This document shows, piece by piece, positions 1 to 8,783 of a stretch of DNA of 64,000 nt. Source of the stretch: DATFVJ01 sp963851085 (GTDB taxonomy: Bacteria > Actinomycetota > Actinomycetes > Streptosporangiales > Streptosporangiaceae); contig CAWKNX010000013.1 in assembly GCA_963851085.1 (NCBI GenBank), forward strand, positions 154,036-218,035. The letters run 5' to 3'. The position numbers and the translations under genes were made by a program. Numbering within the stretch: position 1 is the stretch's first letter; every line of letters begins with the position of its first letter. A model generated the notes under the pieces. That model worked only from the letters and a program-made list of their open reading frames with translations. It searched no databases and was not told the origin of the DNA.

Positions 1-1232
1 TGGAACTCGTCCGGTGAGCCGAAACGGCGCCCCGCGTGTGGGTGCGCCACCAGATCCCAGGCCCACCGCTCGTCATCGGCGATCCCGAAGTCGGTCAGCA
101 ACTCGCCGGCGCCCGATGGATCGGCGTCCGTGAATCGCGCGCGGAAGTCGTCGGCGGCGCTCCGCCCGTCCCGCTGACCCAGGAGAGTGGTGTAGTACAC
201 CAACTCGACCTCGCGTGCGACCAGGGGCCACACCTCAGCGCGGAATCGAGCGGGGTAACCCCGCTCAGCGCGCGCCCGGAACCGCTTGATCACCCTTTCT
301 GTGAGGAAGACCGGGTCGTGCCGTCCGGAGACGCCTTTCTCGTTCTCGCCCCGCGCGTGGTACGGAACGCCTCTGCGGGAACCCGCATAGATCACTGGCT
401 CGCGCCCGGATGCCCGGTACACCAGCCCGGCGTCGGTGCGTTCGAAACGGCCACCCCGGTCGGCCGTCAACATCGCCAGATAGTCGAAGAAGTTCAGACC
501 CATGCCGCGAAGCGCCACAGGCTCCCCCGCCGCAACGGCATCCAGGTCCGCGTCGGCCGGATTCGACGGCGGCACATACCTCAGGCCACCCGCCGCCGCG
601 AGCCGGCTCAGCCGGCGCTCCTCGTCCCCGAGCGGCATGTCCACATGACCCTGGGCGAGCACAACCGCCGACAGGCCGTCCACACGGGACCCGTCGGACA
701 ACCGCACCGCCAGCGCGCCGTCCGCCTCCTCATCCAGGCCCACCGCGGTCCGCGCGTATACCTGGACCGACACCCCCGGCGGCGCAGTCTGGCACAGCCT
801 GCGCAACACCCAGTTCAGGTAGTGCCCGTACAAAGTCCGCGAGGGATACGAGTCCGGGCCCAGATCCCCCGCCTCGGCGAGCACCTCAGACGGATACCGG
901 TCGAACGGTTCCATCAACGGCAAGGTACTGGCCCATTCGTACAGGGTCGGCCCGGGCCGGATAGGACCAGCGCACGCCACGCTTTCGTCGGTGAACACGG
1001 TTACCTGCGACGCGATCGTGTTCATCAAGAAGGCCGTCGACTGGCCCGTTGTCCACACCCGGCCACCGCAGCCGACAAATGGGTCGACCAGATGCACCAC
1101 CACCTCGTGTCCCATATCTTCCGCGTTGGCGCAAATTCGCTCGACGACACACAAGCCACGCGGGCCGGCGCCAACAACACATAGCTCGAAGCGACTGGCG
1201 GAACCGGACATCCGCACACCGAAGCCACGCAA
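1..1232 (-). CDS. FAD/NAD(P)-binding protein, partial (runs off left edge)
   Basis: An open frame runs on the minus strand from 1232 to the first base of the window (at least 410 codons). It begins with a Rossmann dinucleotide-binding motif, VVGAGPRGLCVVERI, at about residues 15-30, typical of the HpnW-like FAD/NAD(P)-binding family (usually near 600 residues). Further segments such as GGRVWTTGQ and a later LAQGHVDMPL loop also fit a flavin- or NAD(P)-dependent oxidoreductase. I chose the TTG at 1232 because an AGGGAG lies 6 bases upstream; an in-frame ATG at 1211 has no such site. It is the last gene seen of the leftward cluster, 148 bp after the indigoidine synthetase. The substrate is unknown; a tailoring oxidation is inferred from context only. 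The long plus-strand frame over the same region has no recognisable family and is a shadow. Confidence 0.75.
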   Translation of the reverse strand, partial: MRGFGVRMSGSASRFELCVVGAGPRGLCVVERICANAEDMGHEVVVHLVDPFVGCGGRVWTTGQSTAFLMNTIASQVTVFTDESVACAGPIRPGPTLYEWASTLPLMEPFDRYPSEVLAEAGDLGPDSYPSRTLYGHYLNWVLRRLCQTAPPGVSVQVYARTAVGLDEEADGALAVRLSDGSRVDGLSAVVLAQGHVDMPLGDEERRLSRLAAAGGLRYVPPSNPADADLDAVAAGEPVALRGMGLNFFDYLAMLTADRGGRFERTDAGLVYRASGREPVIYAGSRRGVPYHARGENEKGVSGRHDPVFLTERVIKRFRARAERGYPARFRAEVWPLVAREVELVYYTTLLGQRDGRSAADDFRARFTDADPSGAGELLTDFGIADDERWAWDLVAHPHAGRRFGSPDEF

Positions 1233-1350
1233 AGTGATCTCCCTATGAGCAGGCCGCCGCCTACGGCAGCCGTTCGGCGGCAGCATCGATCAACCCCACA
1301 CCGGGATCGGCCGATGCCGATGATTGGCTTTATGACCTCGGGCAAGTGGT

Positions 1351-1375
1351 TGGTAAGAGAAGTCTTCTTCTTACC
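1351..1375. terminator. Hairpin just after the indigoidine synthetase stop
   Basis: A stem formed by GGTAAGAGAAG and CTTCTTCTTACC (one bulged base, tiny loop) lies six bases beyond the indigoidine synthetase stop codon. It has no clear U-run, so it could be a weak terminator or pause site for the leftward operon, or an operator in front of the flavoprotein gene. Confidence 0.4.
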
Positions 1376-1380
1376 AGCCA

Positions 1381-4300
1381 TTAATTCTCGATGCCAAGAC
1401 GGTGGTGGACCATCTTCACCAGCTCGTCGACACCCGGATCCTTGAGCATGCCATAGTGATCCGCGTCGAGGTCAATGACGATTGGGGCTTCCGACGAATA
1501 CCCAGTGCTGTTCTCAACGAACGAGTAGTCGTCGCCCTGAGATTTGAAGATCGTAATCGGCGCGTTGATCCAACGCTCCGTCAGCTCGCGGAAGCCGTAG
1601 CTGAACTGATACGTGTGCTCAACGACCCGGACGATCCTTTTCACAAGTTCCGGGTCGAGATTCTCGAACTTCGAGCTGATGAACGACGCGAAGCTCTCTT
1701 CGCCGCTGGCCTGCTTGAGGCACTCGGCCAGCAGCGGGCCGGTAATACTGCCCCCGAAGACCGAGAAGAGGATCGTCCGGAATGTCTGATCTCCGGACGT
1801 GGACTCGCCGTCCGCCCGAACCTTCGGTGATCCCGGAGCGATCAGGAACAGGTTCTCCACCTGCGCGCCGGATCGCTCGAGCTGATAGGCCGTTTCGAAG
1901 GCGACACGCGCACCGAAAGAGTATCCCCAGAGCGTGTACGGCCCATCAGGCTGAAGTTGCCTGATAGCCCTGACATCTGCCGCGGCCATTTCCTTGATGG
2001 TGGCGTACGGAGTCTCGCCCTTGTTGATCCCGTGCGCCTGCACGCCGAAGAAGGGCCGGTCGAGACCGACCCGGCCAGCCAGCAACCTCAGGTTCATGGT
2101 GTAGCCACCCAGGCCGGGCCAGCAAAAAACGGGGTTCTGCCCACCGTCTGGCTGCAACGGCACCACACGAGAGCACGGCGCCCAGGTGTCGCAATCGACT
2201 TTGCGCGCGAGTTTCTCGACGGTCGGGGCCTCGAACAGGACTTGCAGTGGCAGCGAACACTGAAACTCCCTGTTTATCTTGTTGACGAGCCCGACCGCGA
2301 TCAGCGAATTCCCGCCTGATTCGAAGAAGTCGTCCCGTACCGAGACGGTGTCCCGCTTCATCAGCATCTTCCAGATATCGCTGATCCGCGCCTCGGTCTT
2401 CGTCCTGGGCGCGACGAAAGGCCGCTCGGCGGGCTCCACGTCGGCCACGTCCAGCGACTTCGAGTCGATCTTCCCGCTGGCCGTCAGCGGCAGTTTGTCC
2501 AGGACGACGACCTTGTTCGGCAGCATGTAGTCCGGCAGGTATTTGATCAGATCGTCCCTGATCATCTCCGAGGGGCCCTTCATGTGGATGGCGTCTTCCT
2601 TCATCCCCACACTGCGCAACTGCTCATCGCTCACCCGGCCGCCGACGAAGAAATAGGACGGGCCCGTGTCCTTGCCGCAGGCGTTCAGTATGCTTTCAAG
2701 CCTCCTCGCTGACGGCAGATCGTGGCCGGTTTTCGAGCTGTATCCCGAGGACATGAAACCCATGTTCATATCGTTCATCTGAAGATGGTGGAGCTTACGG
2801 CCGAGATTTAGGTAGCTCAGCCAGTCCGCGCCCGGTCTGCTGACCAGTGAGATCCCGATGCTCGACCGCGCGTAGACCTGCTGATTGATGGCGATCACAT
2901 GCCTCTGCAAGACGACGTCGTCGGAGATCTTGAGCAAGTCGCCGTCGGCATACAGGTACTGCCCGGCAGGCAGATCGGCAACCTTGCCTGGATGGGACTG
3001 CACATAGATATCGAGCGAGTCGTCCGGCCCCGTCTTCGCATACGGAACCATCTCGAACGTGCCGAGATAGCGGTCATCGTCCGCACACTCCAGGTTTTCC
3101 TTTGCCGCTGGCGCGTACTCGAGCGCTCTGATGTCCCGACCGTATTCGGGCAGGAGCTCCTCAAACAGCCCGACCATGTGGCCAGCTTCGATTTCGAGAA
3201 CTTCTTGGATGTTGTTCTTGTAGACCGGCTCTATCGCCCGCGCTTTTCCCATGAAATGAATCTTGACGCGCGCGGCAGCCGAAGCGGTCTTTTCCCGTAT
3301 CAAAACAAGCTGATGGCCGACGGGGTTGTAGTAGTAGCATCCCGGCCTCAGGCCAGCGACTTCGTTGATCTCAAAGTACATTTGGGTCGCGTAGAGCGCT
3401 CCGGGTGAGGCGTAGCCGTACTTCGGCAGCAGTCGTTCGGTGCTCAGGTACTGGCCGAAGTACCTCAGGATCTGGCCAAGTTCGGTGCAGCTCAGGCTGT
3501 CTGGGCCGCGCCGGCCGCTGCCCGTGACGTGCCTGCCGAGCAACCGCAAGATGTCGGCCTTTGTTACGTCGCCGCCCTCGAAGAAACGATAGGTCTTGCG
3601 GGCGAACACCCGCCTGCACTGCCGCTGGGTCGGCGTCCTTCCCGGGAGGTCGACCACCACCTTCCCCCTGGTTTCCGCGGCGTCCCTGCACCCCGGGTTC
3701 GACAGCTGCGCCTTGATCTGGAGCCTGGTCTGCTTCGACCGATGGTGGGCGCCATGATTGCCCTGGTCCATCAGCGCCGCCTCCTTCGGGCTCAGCTCGA
3801 TGAAGGCGATCAGATTCTGGAATGACGTGCGTGCGTCGTCCCTGACGACGACCGCCGCGTTCTTGACCCAGTCATGACTTTCGATCACGCGCCTGATCTC
3901 GTCAAGCTCGACCCGGAAGCCTCGCAGCTTCACCTGGTTGTCGGTGCGGCCGACGAACTGCGCGGCACCGTCGGCGTTCCAGTAGGCGAGGTCACCGGTC
4001 CGGTAGAGCTTTCCGTATCCGTAGTCCGCGTGGAACGGGTTGTCGATGAACCTGGCCGCGGTCAGGTCGGGCTGGTGCAGGTAACCTCGCGCGAGCTGAG
4101 CGCCGCCGATGTGCAGCTCGCCGATCTCACCCACGGCCACCGGCTGCCGGTCTGGGTCGAGAATGTAGTACTGGGTGTTATGTACCGGTCCCCCGATCGA
4201 GATCGCCTGCGGGCCGTCCGCGACGGTGTCACGATCGACGGTGAAAGCGGACGAATTTATGGTGCACTCGGTCGGACCGTACAGATTGACCAGATCGCAA

Positions 4301-5250
4301 TCCGGCAGCGCCTCGAGGCAGCGAAGCGCGAGGGCCCTGGAAAGGTCCTCACCGCCGCTGAAGATCTGGGTGAGCGACTTGCATTCGTGCAGCTCTTCTG
4401 TGTCCAGCAGCGCTTGCAGCAACGTCGGGACACACTGCAACGTGGTGACGCCGTGCGTGGTGATTATGTCGATCAGCCGCTCCGGATCACGGTACGCGCC
4501 GGGGCTTCCCATGACGACCTTGCTGCCGCAACTTGGCGCCAGGATCTCCCACTGCGCCGCGTCGAAGCTCATCGGGGTCTTCTGGAGAACGATCCGGTCC
4601 CGATCGAGTTTGTAGACAGTGTTCAGCCATCGCATCTGATTGACGATGCTGCGGTGCTCGATCATCACACCCTTCGGCTTTCCCGTACTGCCTGAGGTGT
4701 AGATGATGTATGCCAGGTTGTCGGGACGAAGGCCGGGCTCACATCCGCTGACCGGTGCCCGCGACGTGGCGTAGTCCCAGGCGTGCTCGAGAGTGACGAT
4801 CGTCGTTCCTTGCGGCGCGAGCTCGGCCAACCGCGGCGTGAGTTCTTCCTGAGCCAGAATGACCTTCGCACGGGAATGCTCGATCATATAGCGCAGTCGT
4901 TCTTCCGGATACGCCGGTGACAGCGGCAGATAGGCGCTGCCGGAGAACAGTATCCCCCAGGCGCCCACCATAAGGTCGATCGACGGCTCAACGAACATGC
5001 CAACGCAGTCGTCGACGGTCACGCCGAGATATTGCAGGTAGCCGGCCAGATCTGAACTGCGCTCCGTGAGCTCGCGGTAGGTGAGTTGCTCGTTCTCGCA
5101 GACGACGGCCACGGCGTCGGGCTGCGCCCGCACTTGTTCCCAGAGCAAATCGGGCAGGCACTTGTCGCCAAGGGGTTCGCGCAGCGTTTCATTGAACCCC
5201 CTGGTGATCAGGTTCCGTTCATTCGTTGCGATGCATTGTGCGCGGTTCAC
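1381..5250 (-). CDS. indC: Indigoidine synthetase-type NRPS (A-Ox-PCP-TE)
   Basis: Single-module NRPS of 1289 residues, very close to the roughly 1280 residues of BpsA/IndC enzymes, which turn two L-glutamines into the blue pigment indigoidine. Adenylation motifs: A3 YTSGSTGKPKG (about 184-194), FDAAQWEIL (229-237), A5 NLYGPTE (332-338), A8 KLRGFRVELDEI (441-452). An FMN-dependent McbC-like oxidase domain (about 490-850, with FGQYLSTERLLPKYGYASPG) is inserted inside the adenylation domain between A8 and A10 (LPLTASGKID), as in BpsA. The PCP follows with Ser982 in GGNSL, then a thioesterase with Ser1111 (GYSFG) and His1265. The GTG start has GGAGG six bases upstream. It follows DAHP synthase by 39 bp, so it is probably in one operon with shikimate-pathway genes. 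Glutamine specificity is inferred from overall similarity. Blue pigment needs no other enzyme except a phosphopantetheinyl transferase, which is not in the window. Confidence 0.93.
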   Translation of the reverse strand: MNRAQCIATNERNLITRGFNETLREPLGDKCLPDLLWEQVRAQPDAVAVVCENEQLTYRELTERSSDLAGYLQYLGVTVDDCVGMFVEPSIDLMVGAWGILFSGSAYLPLSPAYPEERLRYMIEHSRAKVILAQEELTPRLAELAPQGTTIVTLEHAWDYATSRAPVSGCEPGLRPDNLAYIIYTSGSTGKPKGVMIEHRSIVNQMRWLNTVYKLDRDRIVLQKTPMSFDAAQWEILAPSCGSKVVMGSPGAYRDPERLIDIITTHGVTTLQCVPTLLQALLDTEELHECKSLTQIFSGGEDLSRALALRCLEALPDCDLVNLYGPTECTINSSAFTVDRDTVADGPQAISIGGPVHNTQYYILDPDRQPVAVGEIGELHIGGAQLARGYLHQPDLTAARFIDNPFHADYGYGKLYRTGDLAYWNADGAAQFVGRTDNQVKLRGFRVELDEIRRVIESHDWVKNAAVVVRDDARTSFQNLIAFIELSPKEAALMDQGNHGAHHRSKQTRLQIKAQLSNPGCRDAAETRGKVVVDLPGRTPTQRQCRRVFARKTYRFFEGGDVTKADILRLLGRHVTGSGRRGPDSLSCTELGQILRYFGQYLSTERLLPKYGYASPGALYATQMYFEINEVAGLRPGCYYYNPVGHQLVLIREKTASAAARVKIHFMGKARAIEPVYKNNIQEVLEIEAGHMVGLFEELLPEYGRDIRALEYAPAAKENLECADDDRYLGTFEMVPYAKTGPDDSLDIYVQSHPGKVADLPAGQYLYADGDLLKISDDVVLQRHVIAINQQVYARSSIGISLVSRPGADWLSYLNLGRKLHHLQMNDMNMGFMSSGYSSKTGHDLPSARRLESILNACGKDTGPSYFFVGGRVSDEQLRSVGMKEDAIHMKGPSEMIRDDLIKYLPDYMLPNKVVVLDKLPLTASGKIDSKSLDVADVEPAERPFVAPRTKTEARISDIWKMLMKRDTVSVRDDFFESGGNSLIAVGLVNKINREFQCSLPLQVLFEAPTVEKLARKVDCDTWAPCSRVVPLQPDGGQNPVFCWPGLGGYTMNLRLLAGRVGLDRPFFGVQAHGINKGETPYATIKEMAAADVRAIRQLQPDGPYTLWGYSFGARVAFETAYQLERSGAQVENLFLIAPGSPKVRADGESTSGDQTFRTILFSVFGGSITGPLLAECLKQASGEESFASFISSKFENLDPELVKRIVRVVEHTYQFSYGFRELTERWINAPITIFKSQGDDYSFVENSTGYSSEAPIVIDLDADHYGMLKDPGVDELVKMVHHRLGIEN

Positions 5251-5289
5251 GATGGCCTCCGTGCGGTGGTACTTTCCCCAAGGCGCGAG

Positions 5290-6363
5290 TCACGCACTGG
5301 TGCCGAGTGTTGCGTCACATTTCTCCCGACTGACCGCACTGCTCATTTGGCGGCCCAATCCCATGGCCAGCATGTCGAGCCTGCCCATGAGATCGCGGAA
5401 GTCTGCGGGCAGCAGCGCCTGCTTGCCGTCGCACAGCGCCTGCTCCGGCCGCGTGTGCACGTCAATGAGCAGCGCATCCGCGCCTGCCGCGACGGCAGCC
5501 AGGGACGCCGGTTCGACGAGTGTCCGGACGCCTGTGGAGTGACTCGGATCCACCATTACGGGCAAGTGGGAGCGCTGCTTTATCAATGCCACGGCCGAGA
5601 TGTCCAGGGTGAACCTGGTGGCTTTCTCGAACGTCCTGATCCCGCGTTCGCACAGGATGACCTGATCGTTGCCGATGGTCAGAATGTACTCAGCGGCGAC
5701 AAGCAGTTCGTCAACCGTGCAGCCGAACCCGCGCTTGAGCACGATCGGCAGGCCGGCCGCGCCCGCTTCCTTGAGCAGCTCGAAGTTCTGCATGTTGCGG
5801 GCGCCGATCTGGAGCGCATTGGCGACGCTGGCCACCTGCTCGACGTGCCGTGTGTCAACGACCTCGGTGACAATGGGCAGTCCCGTCTTGCGCCGTGTCT
5901 CGTCCAGCAGCTCGAGAGCCGACCATTTCAGCCCCTGGAAGGAGTACGGCGACGTCCTGGGCTTGAATGCACCGCCGCGGAGCCCGACTGCCCCGTACTG
6001 AGCGACGACGGCCGCGGCAGCGTCCAGTTGCTCGGCGCTCTCCACCGAGCACGGGCCGGCAAAGACAGCGATGTTGCCGTTGCCGACGTCGGTGGGGCCG
6101 ACAGAGACGACCGTGCCAGCGGGCCGCAGCTCGCGCCGGCCCAGCCGGAAACCATCGCCCGACCGCACGACGGCGGCCGGCGCCGGGAGGAGGGGCGGCG
6201 CGGGAACGGTTGTCTCTGGATCATTCGTAACGATCACTGGGGTATCACCGAGCCGCTGCAGCGTCGCGGTGGCGCCGAACAACTCGAGGTGCGTGACCCA
6301 TTCGCTGAGATCGGCGGGGTGAATTGTAGGATTGAAGACGTAAAGGATCTCGGAGCTGGACAT
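5290..6363 (-). CDS. aroF: 3-deoxy-7-phosphoheptulonate (DAHP) synthase, AroF/AroA-beta type
   Basis: 357 residues. Condenses phosphoenolpyruvate and erythrose 4-phosphate, the entry step of the shikimate pathway. The C-terminal barrel carries AGPCSVES and GGAFKPRTSPYSF, the signature of the Bacillus/Thermotoga-type (type I beta) enzyme. About 95 N-terminal residues form a small ferredoxin-like domain of the kind that carries feedback control in this family. It is not the class II (plant-type) enzyme found in most actinobacterial AHBA clusters. Its place between secondary-metabolism genes suggests a dedicated extra copy that raises shikimate flux for the cluster. ATG start; a GAAGAAG upstream is a modest ribosome binding site. 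Confidence 0.92.
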   Translation of the reverse strand: MSSSEILYVFNPTIHPADLSEWVTHLELFGATATLQRLGDTPVIVTNDPETTVPAPPLLPAPAAVVRSGDGFRLGRRELRPAGTVVSVGPTDVGNGNIAVFAGPCSVESAEQLDAAAAVVAQYGAVGLRGGAFKPRTSPYSFQGLKWSALELLDETRRKTGLPIVTEVVDTRHVEQVASVANALQIGARNMQNFELLKEAGAAGLPIVLKRGFGCTVDELLVAAEYILTIGNDQVILCERGIRTFEKATRFTLDISAVALIKQRSHLPVMVDPSHSTGVRTLVEPASLAAVAAGADALLIDVHTRPEQALCDGKQALLPADFRDLMGRLDMLAMGLGRQMSSAVSREKCDATLGTSA

Positions 6364-6528
6364 TGCGGCTTCTTCCCTGCGGGGATGAACGGTTGCCAGG
6401 AATTAGTGCGGACAGGCGACGGTGCCGGGCACCGAAATATGTTCTCCGGGCCGGGCTGCGATGCGGCTGGCACCAAAGAACTGAGGCGAAACCATATCGT
6501 GCGTGCACTGGGCTGCCGCGCGCGGCTA

Positions 6529-6708
6529 TTAGAAGCCCGAAAGCGCGAGGTCCGCAAGCACAGCCCGTTCGCACGGAAATACGCTGCCACAAACGGGGCA
6601 GCTGCCGTCATCATTGCCGTGCTGGCTGATCTCCCGCTGCGCGGTGGCGAGCAACTGCGCTAGCTCGGGCGACAGATAGTCGATGGTCGAAGAAGTCCAG
6701 TCGTTCAC
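6529..6708 (-). CDS. Small Cys-containing protein of unknown function
   Basis: 59 residues from GTG 6708, which has a full AGGAGG nine bases before it; the longer frame from 6735 lacks such a site. The C-terminal half contains CPVCG and a third cysteine in FPCER, a spacing (CxxC...PC) seen in many short actinobacterial hypothetical proteins and suggestive of metal binding or a thiol site. The N-terminal half is predicted helical (SPELAQLLATAQREI). It lies between the DsbA-like gene (222 bp upstream) and DAHP synthase (165 bp downstream) and is probably co-transcribed. I do not recognise a function. Confidence 0.7.
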   Translation of the reverse strand: MNDWTSSTIDYLSPELAQLLATAQREISQHGNDDGSCPVCGSVFPCERAVLADLALSGF

Positions 6709-6826
6709 TCGGAGCCTCCTTCCCGAAGCCGTCAAGAATTGTGAACCCGATGACCCCGGCGGCCGAAGAAGTCAAATCGGAATAATCGTGGCGGCGGGCA
6801 AGGGCACTAGCCGAGCTCATGGCACA

Positions 6827-6874
6827 GGCCAGTAAGCTGGCAGGCCAGTAAGCTGGCAGGCCAGTAAGCTGGCA
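6827..6874. repeat. Three tandem 16-bp units, each a small hairpin
   Basis: Three perfect copies of GGCCAGTAAGCTGGCA. Each copy holds the inverted repeat GCCAG-TAAG-CTGGC, so the array can fold as three consecutive 5-bp hairpins. It lies in the gap between the DsbA-like gene and the small Cys protein and could act on mRNA stability or as a repeated operator. Confidence 0.85.
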
Positions 6875-6930
6875 CGGGCCAAAATCGGCACCGGCCCTAA
6901 GCTTCCCGCGGCCGAAATCTCTACCGCTGC

Positions 6931-7554
6931 TCAGCTGAAGTCGAAGTCGCTTGTCCTCGTACGCTTCAGCTCGAAGAATTTCGGAAACGCGGCAAGTTCC
7001 CTTGCCGCGTCGAACATCCGCGCGGCCTGCTCGCCGCGTGGGATCGAGGTGAGGACCGGCCCGAAGAAGGCGACCCCGTCAATATGCAGCGTCGGCGTTC
7101 CGACATCCTCGCCCACCGGTTCCATGCCCGCGCGGTGGCTCTTGCGCAACGCCTGGTCGTATTCGGTGCTGTTCGCGGCCTCGGCCAGGGAAGCAGGTAA
7201 ACCTAGCTCCGCGAGAGATTCCGCGATCACCAGCGGATAGTCCTTGTTCCCCTGGTTGTGAATCCGCGTTCCCATCGCCGTGTACAGGTCGCGCAGCACG
7301 TCGTCGCCATGGTATTGAGCAGCGGCGATAGCGACGCGAACCGGTCCCCATGCGCGGTCGCAGAACTCGCGGTACCATGGTTCGATCTCGCGGTGCTCGT
7401 TGAGCACGGACAGGCTCATCACGCGGAACTGCAGAGCGATGTCGCGATGACGTTCCACTTCGAGAATCCATCGCGACGTGACCCATGCGAATGGGCAGGC
7501 TGGATCGAAGTAGAAGTTCACCTCGGGCCGCCTCGGTGCTTGCGCTGGTGCCAT
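6931..7554 (-). CDS. DsbA/mycothiol nitroreductase-like thioredoxin-fold protein
   Basis: 207 residues from ATG 7554 (GGGAG nine bases upstream; a GTG at 7575 would add seven residues but has a poor site). It belongs to the DsbA-like thioredoxin-fold group related to mycobacterial Rv2466c, a mycothiol-dependent nitroreductase, recognised from VNFYFDPACPFAWVTSRWI near the N-terminus. In Rv2466c the active site is CPWC; here it is CPFA, so only the first cysteine remains. That rules out a normal dithiol exchange and points to a monothiol (mycothiol-type) or isomerase/transferase role. A cis-proline segment, GTPTLHIDG, is present later. No signal peptide, so cytoplasmic. Its role in the cluster is unknown. 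Confidence 0.8.
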   Translation of the reverse strand: MAPAQAPRRPEVNFYFDPACPFAWVTSRWILEVERHRDIALQFRVMSLSVLNEHREIEPWYREFCDRAWGPVRVAIAAAQYHGDDVLRDLYTAMGTRIHNQGNKDYPLVIAESLAELGLPASLAEAANSTEYDQALRKSHRAGMEPVGEDVGTPTLHIDGVAFFGPVLTSIPRGEQAARMFDAARELAAFPKFFELKRTRTSDFDFS

Positions 7555-7693
7555 CCTCGAGTTCTCCCAACTCACTTCTGGGCCGAATTAACAGTATGTC
7601 AGCGAGGTCATTGGCCTGCTGGCGCGAGGCCGGCCCAGCGCGGTCCCTGGGCGGCCCTTGGCGGGCGTAACGACGGTGCGGAGGCAGCGGCAG

Positions 7694-8755
7694 TTACGCT
7701 GCGGCAACCGCGAGGAATGCGTCATTGGCGGCCGGATCGCCAATGGACACGCGCACGCCCTCCCCCGGGAAGGCACGGACGTTCACCCCGTGTGCCGCGC
7801 ACGCCGCGGCGAAGTCGGCCGAGTCACCGTCCAGGCGCAGCCACAAGAGGTTCGCTTCGCTCGCCGGAACCCACCAGCCCGCGTCGAGCAGCGCATTGCG
7901 TACCCGCTCACGCTCCTTCACCGTCCGCTCGACCCGGGCGAGCAGTTCGCCCGCGGCCCGCAGCGACGCACTCGCGGCGACCTGCGCCAGGTGGTTGACG
8001 GAGTAGGGCAGCCGGGTCTTGCGCACCTGCGCGGTGACCACCGGGTGAGCAACCAGGTAACCGACGCGCAGCCCCGCCAGCCCGAAGGCCTTGGAGAAGG
8101 TCCGCAGGACCACGACATTGGTGCGGCCGGCCGCAAGCGTGAGAGCGTCGGGCACGCTGGCGTCCCTGACGTACTCGCGGTACGCCTCGTCGAACACCAC
8201 GAGGCAGTCGGCAGGTACGTGGTCGAGGAAGTTGTCGACCTCGCCCCGCCGCACCACGGTTCCAGTGGGATTGTTGGGATTGCAGACGATGATCAGACGG
8301 GTCCGCGGCGTGACCGCGGCGGCCATGGCGCTGAGGTCGTGCCGCTCATCTCGAAGCGGTACGGCCACGGGCCGCATTCCGGCCAGCTTCGCCAGTACCG
8401 GATACGCCTCGAAGGAACGCCATGCGTAGACCACCTCGGTCCCGGGCTCGCCGACCGCCTCGAACAGCATCTGCGTGACGCCGACCGATCCGCAGCCCAC
8501 CACGACCTGGTCAGGGCTGGTGCCCAGCCAGCTGGCGATATCACACGTGAGCGTGGCGGACCCGCCGTCGGGGTACCTGTTGACCTCGTCGATCGCGGCC
8601 GCTATGGCCTCAACCACCGACGGTAGCGGCCCGTCAGGCGACTCATTGGCGGCGAGCAGGTATGACCTGCCCGCCGGTGACCTGGCTATCGCCCCGGGTT
8701 TATGTGCGGCCAGGTCATGAAGAACTGGGCGAAGTCGTGGCTGCACTATATCCAT
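7694..8755 (-). CDS. HisC-like PLP aminotransferase (histidinol-phosphate/aromatic type)
   Basis: 353 residues, the usual length for fold-type I HisC enzymes. Visible marks: LAANESPDGP near the N-terminus, CNPNNPTGT, FDEAYREY with the PLP aspartate, and RTFSKAFGLAGLRVGY with the Schiff-base lysine. Such enzymes act on histidinol phosphate or aromatic amino acids (phenylalanine/prephenate). Neighbours are shikimate dehydrogenase (28 bp upstream) and other aromatic-pathway genes, not histidine genes, so amination of an aromatic or shikimate-derived keto compound is the more likely job. GAAGGAG lies seven bases before the ATG. Confidence 0.88.
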   Translation of the reverse strand: MDIVQPRLRPVLHDLAAHKPGAIARSPAGRSYLLAANESPDGPLPSVVEAIAAAIDEVNRYPDGGSATLTCDIASWLGTSPDQVVVGCGSVGVTQMLFEAVGEPGTEVVYAWRSFEAYPVLAKLAGMRPVAVPLRDERHDLSAMAAAVTPRTRLIIVCNPNNPTGTVVRRGEVDNFLDHVPADCLVVFDEAYREYVRDASVPDALTLAAGRTNVVVLRTFSKAFGLAGLRVGYLVAHPVVTAQVRKTRLPYSVNHLAQVAASASLRAAGELLARVERTVKERERVRNALLDAGWWVPASEANLLWLRLDGDSADFAAACAAHGVNVRAFPGEGVRVSIGDPAANDAFLAVAAA

Positions 8756-8783
8756 TGTCGCTCCTTCGCGGGCTCGCGCCGCA

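Noticed and set aside
36..1184. Long plus-strand frame of 382 residues at the left edge
   Set aside because: It has Arg/Pro/His-rich composition typical of antisense translation, while the minus strand encodes a clear Rossmann-type flavoprotein.
5086..6663. Plus-strand frame of 525 residues opposite DAHP synthase
   Set aside because: Shadow of the DAHP synthase and the small Cys protein; no ribosome binding site and no family features.
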